Source of the DNA: Vibrio ezurae NBRC 102218
GTDB lineage: Bacteria > Pseudomonadota > Gammaproteobacteria > Enterobacterales > Vibrionaceae
Length of the DNA stretch: 54,309 bases
Direction of reading: 5' to 3'
Assembly: GCF_000467185.1 (NCBI RefSeq)
Contig: NZ_BATM01000053.1
Span: forward strand, 1-54,309
The notes beneath the pieces were generated by a model. That model was not told where the DNA came from, did no database searches, and worked only from the letters and a program-made list of their open reading frames with translations. This document shows, piece by piece, positions 47,104 to 54,309 of this stretch; position 1 is the first letter of the stretch, and each line of letters starts with the position of its first letter. The position numbers and the translations under genes were made by a program.

Positions 47104-48207
47104 CTATACATTTACTGAAATATCTACTTGAGCACGCTGGATTAATTTACCGTTGTAGTTAACTTGTGGTCTCATTACTTTGGTAATAATTTTCTGCCCA
47201 TGTTCTAAGCTATCATCATCTTGTACATTAACTACTTCCATATTTTCACGTTCATCGAACGGTTGACCAAGAAGTTTCACCATTTCATAACCAGACTCTT
47301 CTAGCGAAGCCTTCATTCGCTCAATACCTTTAAGCAGCGGTTTGGTACCCTTCACTTCCTTTTCTGTTAGGCGATCAATATTTTTCTGCATACGCGCCAC
47401 TTCATCAGCCACGTTTAGCATAAAGGTATGGTCAACTATCGTCTCTTGGGTATTTGCAATTTTTGCTTGCTCTAAATGCATCTGGCTATTTAAGTAATCT
47501 GCTAACTTCACATCTAACTCAACCGATGCTTCTTCAAGTTTCACTTGTGCATCTTTGGTTTCCCTTAACTGCTCGGCAAAAGTTGTTGAACGCTTACGCG
47601 TACGACCAGAAACAAAGCCGATTAGCAACGTGACAAACACAGATAAGGCAATCAAAAGGTAATAAAACACCTCTTTGTCTTTTTGTGCTTGTGTGCTTTG
47701 ATTCTCGGTAACCTTCTGTAAATTACTCAAACCAAACGTTGATTTTGCATCTACTGATTTTATTAGCTCATCCAATAACTGTGACTTTTTATCAAGCTCA
47801 GCTGATTTATCAGCAACATTTTTTAAAGCCATATCTAACTCAGCAGCTTGTATATTTAATTTTTGAGCAAGTTCATTAACGCTTTTGATGTCTTGTTCAA
47901 CAGTAGATTTATTATATTCACCGCCAAGTGCTCGCCAGATGTTTGTCACGTAGTGATAGTTTTCGTTAACTCTGGGCTTCATATTATTGAGGTCATTTCG
48001 AATCTGAGTAACCTCTGATGAAAGCACCTTAACTTTGGCTATATGACTCTTATCTGATTGTTGAAGACCCGCTATAGCTTCAGAGTTTTGCTTGGATAAA
48101 GCCTCTGTGTTTGAGGCCGGAAAAGTTGCAGAGCCTGTAGCAAGTGCACTAAAAGTCACAACTGAAAGTGCAGAAGCAACGAATAATTTTATAATTTGTT
48201 TATTCAT
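47104..48207 (-). CDS. Membrane-spanning coiled-coil protein with C-terminal GrpE-like domain
   Basis: With the ATG at 48207 (367 aa) the protein opens with a Sec signal peptide (NKQIIKLFVASALSVV..ALA). Residues 30-180 are predicted periplasmic coiled-coil, a membrane helix spans about 181-201 (FYYLLIALSVFVTLLIGFVSG-like), and a cytosolic coiled-coil follows. The last 60 residues read like the GrpE beta domain: a Gly, then GQPFDERENMEVVNV, then a Gly, then VMRPQVNYNGKLIQRAQVDI. GrpE releases ADP from Hsp70, and this gene directly precedes an Hsp70. The arrangement would tie Hsp70 cycling to a periplasmic sensor. An in-frame GTG 14 codons upstream would spoil the signal peptide. Confidence 0.78.
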   Translation of the reverse strand: MNKQIIKLFVASALSVVTFSALATGSATFPASNTEALSKQNSEAIAGLQQSDKSHIAKVKVLSSEVTQIRNDLNNMKPRVNENYHYVTNIWRALGGEYNKSTVEQDIKSVNELAQKLNIQAAELDMALKNVADKSAELDKKSQLLDELIKSVDAKSTFGLSNLQKVTENQSTQAQKDKEVFYYLLIALSVFVTLLIGFVSGRTRKRSTTFAEQLRETKDAQVKLEEASVELDVKLADYLNSQMHLEQAKIANTQETIVDHTFMLNVADEVARMQKNIDRLTEKEVKGTKPLLKGIERMKASLEESGYEMVKLLGQPFDERENMEVVNVQDDDSLEHGQKIITKVMRPQVNYNGKLIQRAQVDISVNV

Positions 48208-48272
48208 AATAAGTTGATTAGTAGATGAAAAAATGATGCACCAACGCAATTAGCACAATTAAAAATGGTAAG

Positions 48273-49715
48273 TTAGTTACCAAAAACAAAGAAAATGATT
48301 GCAATAACAACTATCCAACCAACAAATCCCAAAAATTTGTCTTGCGTACGTTTGGAAATTGCTTGATCCACTCTAGACTTCACATCTTTCATTACTTGCA
48401 AGTTTTTATTATGATGTTGAAGATTACTTGATGTCATATCTATTTTAGTTAGGGCGTTCATAGCAGAGATGCACTGCCCCATTGTTGAAGATATATCATC
48501 AAGTGAGCATGAACCACTCTGGACAGCATTACCTTTATCAATGCACTTATTCATCATTGCAACAGCTGCGTTATTTGAAGCTACTTGGAATGCATCATGA
48601 CTTCGAGGCACTTTTCCTTCTAGAATATCGAGGGCCTTACCAGCATCCTGTACCATTTGGTAAAGACTATTATTTCTAAGAGCATCATCAATTTTACTAT
48701 TAAACAGTCGTATATGACGCTCATATTTCTCCGTCTCTAGCATCTCATCAAGTTCTTCTATATTTTCAATGTATTTTTTCCGCATCGAATCTGAAAGTGC
48801 ATAAACTTGGCCTGATAACAAAATACTCTTAGCCCCTAAAATAGCTTCTTTTTGACCTGAACTATTTAAGTGGTAGTTATAGTAAGATATGTGTTTTGAG
48901 AGGATTACCTCAGCTATCTGAGTTGAGATACTTTTTACTCTCATATTTTGAGAGCCAAGCAATGTGACTATATTGTCATAATGCCCCGTAATTCTAGAAA
49001 TAAAGCTATCAACTTCACTGTCAATAGAAACACCTAGTTCATTATTTTTTAGCTCTTCCAACTCTCTTTCAATTTTAAAAAAGTCTGTATCTGTTGCTGC
49101 GAATGCTAATTGTGTTTTAATATCTTCTGGCGCTAACTCAAAAAGGTCATGAATATCTAAACGCTCTGTAAAGCTATCGATAAACGCTCCTTCCACGGCT
49201 TCTATTGAAATAACAAATTCATCATCAACGATACTCTTAACAAATTCACTAAAATAGGCAGATCTGATAACTTTAAATTTATTAGCGATGCCTAATTTTA
49301 CTTCTTTTACATCATCGGAAAGCAATTGAAGCGTAGATATATTGTTAAAAGATGAAATGTTTTTCACACTTAATGAACGATCTTTTGTTACTTTTCTAAG
49401 AACTTGAAGTGCTGTATTTTTATCTCCATCTTTCATGGATTGGAGGGCCATTTCATCAAAACTGTTTGAATTCACGAACCAGAATAGGCCGAACAATAAA
49501 CGGTCTTCGCGTCTTTCAAGCGCTCTTTGTGCATCATCAAGATCACTTACTTGACGATTTAACTTTGGTAAGAAATAAAAGTCATACTCAAAGTCAAACT
49601 CTCTCCCTATACTTAAAAATTTTGATGCCTTACGAGCATTTGAAATTAATTCTCTTTCAGAATAGTTTGCAAGCCCACCTAAAATACGAAATGGATTATT
49701 CAATATTCTTTTCAT
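48273..49715 (-). CDS. Tail-anchored divergent J-domain-like protein
   Basis: A 480-aa protein, first gene of the operon. The N-terminus (NNPFRILGG..SERELISNARKA..) has the opening of a J-like fold (N-P-[YF]-x-[IV]-L-G-[LG] followed by a helix), then an LDDAQRALERRE helix resembling J helix III, but the HPD motif needed to stimulate Hsp70 is absent. A long helical middle follows, and residues 460-478 (GFVGWIVVIAIIFFVFG) form a single C-terminal membrane anchor. It ends about 65 nt before the GrpE-like start. J-cochaperone identity is inferred from the fold hints and the Hsp70/GrpE context. Confidence 0.6.
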   Translation of the reverse strand: MKRILNNPFRILGGLANYSERELISNARKASKFLSIGREFDFEYDFYFLPKLNRQVSDLDDAQRALERREDRLLFGLFWFVNSNSFDEMALQSMKDGDKNTALQVLRKVTKDRSLSVKNISSFNNISTLQLLSDDVKEVKLGIANKFKVIRSAYFSEFVKSIVDDEFVISIEAVEGAFIDSFTERLDIHDLFELAPEDIKTQLAFAATDTDFFKIERELEELKNNELGVSIDSEVDSFISRITGHYDNIVTLLGSQNMRVKSISTQIAEVILSKHISYYNYHLNSSGQKEAILGAKSILLSGQVYALSDSMRKKYIENIEELDEMLETEKYERHIRLFNSKIDDALRNNSLYQMVQDAGKALDILEGKVPRSHDAFQVASNNAAVAMMNKCIDKGNAVQSGSCSLDDISSTMGQCISAMNALTKIDMTSSNLQHHNKNLQVMKDVKSRVDQAISKRTQDKFLGFVGWIVVIAIIFFVFGN

Positions 49716-50079
49716 CTATTAAAACACTTTTATCTATAACTGATTTTGATTAAATCTATTAATTAAAACCTAGCTATTGTTAATTATTTGATTAATGACA
49801 TAAGTAGTATTCATGCCATTAAATTATTACTTAAGATTCACAATGACTCTATTGAAGTCGATTCAACTAGCAATAGGAACTACCCTACCCCTAGTCTTCA
49901 GACTATTTAGCTACCTTTACTATTAATACTAGTGTTCATGTATGATGAGCGAATCGGTCAGTTTCACATCAATATAAACAAAGATTACAACTTCGTCAAT
50001 TCAACTAATAGCATGAAAACTTGATCTTACATATGAATAAGTGAGAATCTAGAACATTTGACACCAAACTGATTCGAAA

Positions 50080-50390
50080 ATGTAAGCCAAAAGACCTTCC
50101 GCCAGTCTTGATATGAACACTCCCTTAAATTGGAAAGGGGCGTACGACGTGAGGTCGTATGAAGTGTTGTTCATCGCTTCATGTGTGAACCATCTGTATC
50201 ATAAGATCAACCTAGGGATCTGAATAAAGTAGCAAGCCTAGCAGTGTAACGAAGGTTGGTCATAGACCAATCAGGATCGAAATCGTGAGAGGAGGGTCCT
50301 CCTGACATAAATGTTTTAGAGCCCCAACTCTAAGGCACTCCTGTCCCAAAGCTTAGCTCTGTAAACATTTTGGGATATCAGTGAGCTAGA
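50080..50390. other. Highly structured, apparently non-coding segment
   Basis: Dense nested inverted repeats were found here. GAACACT pairs with AGTGTTGTTC around two hairpins (CCCTT/AAGGG and TACGAC/GTCGTA). Then GGTTGGTC/GACCAATC, AGGAGG/CCTCCT, and AAATGTTT/AAACATTT enclosing TTAGAG/CTCTAA, and TCCCAAA/TTTTGGGA. No ORF of credible length covers it. A structured RNA, possibly from a retroelement, is inferred; no known family was recognised. The rest of the gap 49716-50443 is AT-rich and should hold the chaperone operon promoter. Confidence 0.5.
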
Positions 50391-50443
50391 AAAAATGCAA
50401 TTACTTGTGGATGAATACGGCGCCTACAAATGTAAATTCAGAG

Positions 50444-50752
50444 TTAATTATCAGTGTGATATATGATTTGAAGACGCTCAACTTGTTCTTTTATCAATCG
50501 ATTACGCAAGACATCATACTCCAATATCCACTTGGTTCCTTGTCGATTGTCAAATTCAGCCTTTAGGTAGTTTAGTTGTGAATCTCGAAATCGAATCCAA
50601 TCTCTCTGAGCTATTTTAAGTCCTTCATTATTCGAACCACCAAGTGCGTTATAGGCTCGGTTAAGTTCACTATCCCAACTTTGATACTCTTTAGCGTAAC
50701 AGTCATTCATTCCCATGGTACTACTATTTTGCTTAAAGCAATTACTCAACAC
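50444..50752 (-). pseudogene. LprI/DUF1311 domain, 3' part of a split gene
   Basis: A DUF1311 (lysozyme-inhibitor LprI-type) domain: SNCFKQNSSTMGMNDCYAKEY, WDSELNRAYNALGG and QRDWIRFRDSQ are characteristic. It has no signal peptide of its own, and any start would be a GTG at 50752. The same frame stays open upstream to about 50797, encoding LLGTFEQHPIEL just before the domain. It therefore looks like the second half of a gene whose first half is at 50782-51078, separated by a one-base frameshift. Secreted LprI-type proteins can inhibit host lysozymes; a role here is inferred. Confidence 0.65.
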
Positions 50753-50781
50753 CAGTTCGATAGGATGCTGTTCGAAGGTTC

Positions 50782-51078
50782 CTAGGAGTTTATTATTGAG
50801 GGAATCGTGAGAACGCTACCATGGATATCATCGTAGCTCAGTATCGCTTTTTCTGGCTTCTCTTCTTGCAGAACAAGCTTATTCAAAGCCTCCTCATCTA
50901 TACCATAAGGCTTTACCCATTCTTCGATATTGCCAATTTGTACAACCACATAACCATCGTCCGATATTCTCTTAATAGTTGCAGATATTTCAAAGCGGAG
51001 AAGATCTGTGTTGGCATGAGCATGACAAGATAGCATTGCTAAAGTAACAGTAAAAAGAGCTGATATTATCGCGTTCAT
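50782..51078 (-). pseudogene. Signal-peptide 5' part of the split LprI-like gene
   Basis: A 98-aa reading frame with a clear signal peptide (ISALFTVTLAMLSCHAHA) and a short beta-rich domain (GYVVVQIGNIEEWVKPYGI..KAILSYDDI). It ends at INS, 30 nt before the DUF1311 reading frame in the next frame. Joined by a single-base insertion near 50795-50803, the two give one secreted protein of about 210 aa. It could also be an intact small secreted protein. Confidence 0.6.
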
Positions 51079-51437
51079 AAATAAATAGTGTGTTTTTTGT
51101 TAGCAATACTATCATTCAATTTAATATAGAGATTATTGCTAAGGGTTATGAGACTCTCAATATAACTTAATATACCGAGTCTAGGTACATCTATTTACTA
51201 GGCTCCACTACAAATGTATCGGTGTATTGGATGAGAAATACTAGTCACTCGATTCTCTACTGTAGATTTAATATACAGCTCAGATTTAAGTTATTAAAGG
51301 AATCATGACCAGTATATTGGCTCAACAGTTAATGTAATGGAAATATTATTACTCAGTGACTATTTAAAAAATCATATCTTAATCTACTAAAAAAATGATA
51401 TGATTATGTAGTCTCTATTTACTTGTCTATTAACCAA

Positions 51438-52595
51438 ATGAAAAAAATCCTATTTATCTTATTGTTATTCATCACTAGTGGTTGCTTTGCTAATAATTTA
51501 GTCACCGTTGACGCTAAGAAAAAAGCTATGGAATTCACCGAGGCAATCCAAACAAAGAACTATTCCAAAGCATATCAATTAACGAATGGGCATATGAGAT
51601 GGCGATTTGATGGTATGGTAAAGAATAGAACTATTAAAAATGAAGATGATTTCATATCTCTGGCACCATTCATCTTTAAAAATCTAATTATTAATGATGT
51701 GACCCCCCTAGATGCTAATCTCGAATGTTGCCAATCTCGTAATGCTGTGCTCACTGGGAATAGTATCAACAAAAAAGTGCTGTTCTATTTCCAGTATGAT
51801 GGAACACCAAATGTATTAATTAATAGCACCATGGCTTTACCTTCCTTTACTTGCTCTAGCGCTGTTAGCAGCGTTGAAGTTGCCATATGTCAAAGCCACA
51901 GTCTATCAGTTCAAGATCAAAGCCTTCATGAAGTTTACAAAAACGCACAACGTTTCTTTACGGGTGAACAGCAACAAGAACTTAAAAGAAATCAGATTCA
52001 ATTTATTCGCCAAAGGAATGTGTGCGACTCCGACACAAACTGCATAAAAAGCTTTACAGACAAAAGAATAAAGTTAATTAATAAGCAAATTTCACTTGAA
52101 TATAAAAACTTAGATCACCTAGTAACAACAAAAGTAAACTCCCCTCTTGAAGGTAACTGGGTTCCAAATGGTGAAATCAAACATGCGAGTACAAACTACC
52201 CATACTTTGATGAGAACTATGCATTTTTAGTCTCAATCAGTGCAAAAAACGGAGTGGTCAAAATCGATAGGCAAACTAACTCTCTTGATGACAAAGAAAA
52301 TGTGCATATACATAACAGCTGTTATGTTGAAAAAGTCCAACACTACACATACGCAAACGTCTATTACCAGACCGCTTATAAAAAAAACTATTACGGTCGT
52401 AGTGGTCAAGACTTCACTCAACTACCCTTTGCTGTGAATTACACAACATTTGAGCTCAGTCACAAACAAAATTCAAGCTCATCATGTGGGATTATTATAA
52501 GAACAGGAGTTAATCATGATGTATTTTTCTATGCCGATAACTATATTGATGAACCATTAGTCGGAGAGGGTTATTTACTGATGTCGGTAAACTGA
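51438..52595 (+). CDS. Secreted LprI/DUF1311-domain protein, possible lipoprotein
   Basis: With the ATG at 51438 the protein has 385 aa and begins with a signal sequence ending in a lipobox-like TSGC. Residues about 20-125 are an unassigned domain. A DUF1311 domain with paired cysteines follows (FTCSSAVSSVEVAIC..LHEVYKNAQRFF..QIQFIRQRNVCDSDTNCIKSF), then a C-terminal beta-rich domain with further Cys. It diverges from the split LprI gene; the gap 51079-51437 carries both promoters and nothing else seen. The stop TGA is the first three bases of an IS-like terminus, so the C-terminus may be cut. Confidence 0.7.
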   Translation: MKKILFILLLFITSGCFANNLVTVDAKKKAMEFTEAIQTKNYSKAYQLTNGHMRWRFDGMVKNRTIKNEDDFISLAPFIFKNLIINDVTPLDANLECCQSRNAVLTGNSINKKVLFYFQYDGTPNVLINSTMALPSFTCSSAVSSVEVAICQSHSLSVQDQSLHEVYKNAQRFFTGEQQQELKRNQIQFIRQRNVCDSDTNCIKSFTDKRIKLINKQISLEYKNLDHLVTTKVNSPLEGNWVPNGEIKHASTNYPYFDENYAFLVSISAKNGVVKIDRQTNSLDDKENVHIHNSCYVEKVQHYTYANVYYQTAYKKNYYGRSGQDFTQLPFAVNYTTFELSHKQNSSSSCGIIIRTGVNHDVFFYADNYIDEPLVGEGYLLMSVN

Positions 52596-52620
52596 TCTGC
52601 AACACCGATACTGGACACTA
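52593..52620 (+). mobile_element. IS3-type left-end remnant
   Basis: TGATCTGC at 52593 runs to ATACTGGACACTA, the style of IS3-family ends, and shares GGACACTA with the IS3 end at 53224-53251. An AGAGGTAACGAG ribosome-like site follows, but only a 17-codon reading frame. No transposase is recognisable in 52621-53223. Confidence 0.4.
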
Positions 52621-52751
52621 GAGGTAACGAGTTTGACCAACAAAGAGTTCAACCTTTCCGAAACAAATTACATTAGAAAATAATGGCTAATATGAGCCTA
52701 GAAAGGCTACGACCAACGGTTTGATGTCATTCACTAGGCCGTTTCTTTGAA

Positions 52752-52839
52752 GATTTGGTGACCACCAAATCATCTGCGTAACCAATAAAGTTAGCTTTAC
52801 ACCTTTCTTGAGAAGTGTAAAGCTAACTTTATTGGTTAC
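52752..52839. repeat. Two adjacent perfect inverted repeats
   Basis: Hairpin A has GATTTGGTG (52752-52760) and CACCAAATC (52763-52771) with a 2-nt loop. Hairpin B has perfect 25-bp arms at 52778-52802 and 52815-52839 (GTAACCAATAAAG... and its complement) with a 12-nt loop that can itself form TTCT/AGAA. There is no flanking T run, so a simple terminator is unlikely. The rest of 52621-53223 has no supported gene. Confidence 0.8.
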
Positions 52840-53231
52840 TCTATCCCACCTTATGAGGCACCCTCATTAGTATCGTAGAACAACCCTTTATCCACAAAGT
52901 CAGATTTCAACCATTGCTCTCACATACGTTTATTTACATGCTATCGCGAAGAAATTTGGGTACGCACTTATTAGACTTGAAGTGTCGAAAACCTTTAAAT
53001 ATAACTTTAGTGACATTGTCAAACAAACTAATCAGAATTGAAAGTGATATGATTATTCAAGAAATTACTGAAATCAAAGAGACCAAAGTCTCCATTTGGT
53101 GCAGTATCACAATTCATAGTAGTGTATATATCTCTGCATAAGGCGAGAGGGAATATTAAGCCACCATAAGGTGAAACTTATCTCTCAGCTTTTTTCCCCT
53201 GATGGAATTAACGTTACAGCCTGTGTAGTGG

Positions 53232-54309
<1,078 letters not shown>

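Noticed and set aside
43086..49715. The chaperone genes being the housekeeping dnaK-dnaJ-grpE set
   Set aside because: Hsp70 length, missing J HPD, membrane anchors and island location all differ from the chromosomal genes.
50080..50390. Group II intron or retron
   Set aside because: Helices and a GTGA-type loop are suggestive, but no GUGYG 5' end, canonical domain V sequence or reverse transcriptase was found.
52914..53141. 75-aa hypothetical gene
   Set aside because: No ribosome site, odd composition, and another frame of the same strand looks more protein-like in part.

Overview
This window looks like chromosome 1 of a Vibrio or close relative (Vibrionaceae). The evidence is the neighbourhood yvcK-luxU-luxO-uvrB-tRNA-Asn-rsxABCDGE-nth-gloA-rnt, a LuxU/LuxO quorum-sensing phosphorelay pair, and strongly Vibrio-like protein sequences throughout. 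The species cannot be named from the sequence alone.

Backbone, 1-37.9 kb. From the left: a glutathionyl-hydroquinone reductase (yqjG); a leftward oligopeptide ABC importer operon oppA-[hairpin]-oppB-oppC-oppD-oppF; and a leftward molybdopterin operon moaA-B-C-D-E headed by a recognisable Moco riboswitch that contains the moaA ribosome binding site. Next come yvcK, luxU-luxO and uvrB, a tRNA-Asn with its own promoter and terminator, and the tightly coupled rsxABCDGE-nth operon (electron transport to SoxR/Rnf type), gloA, rnt, a NhaC/YuiF-like antiporter, grxD and sodB. They are followed by a degenerate SDR protein, adhE, a MarC-family gene, a voltage-gated K+ channel with a C-terminal zinc ribbon, asd, yejK, yejL, yejM, tRNA-Pro and tRNA-Ser(UGA). 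A 162-bp palindromic MITE-like repeat lies upstream of sodB, and a partial copy lies upstream of rsxA.

Accessory island, 37.9 kb to the window end. tRNA-Ser is followed directly by a tyrosine integrase, the usual arrangement for an integrated island. The right attachment site is not in the window. Cargo includes a truncated second integrase, IS3 and IS5 remnants, and a DUF262/DUF1524 (GmrSD-like) protein. The main find is a compact leftward operon that appears to be a complete, membrane-anchored Hsp70 machine. It has four genes: a divergent J-domain-like protein with a C-terminal membrane anchor and no HPD motif; a signal-peptide/transmembrane/coiled-coil protein ending in a GrpE-like domain; an unusual 836-aa Hsp70; and an AAA+ ATPase with a kinase-like N-terminal half. 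A small membrane protein lies just downstream. Gene overlaps (TAATG) show the core is a unit. Its function is unknown to me. Its place on an island beside a restriction-like gene makes defence or stress protection plausible, but this is inference.

Further right are a strongly structured, probably non-coding segment (about 50.08-50.39 kb), a LprI/DUF1311 gene apparently split by a frameshift, a divergent lipoprotein-like LprI gene whose stop codon coincides with an IS-like terminus, a perfect 25-bp inverted repeat, and an IS3-family element whose transposase has lost its first catalytic Asp and which runs off the window end.
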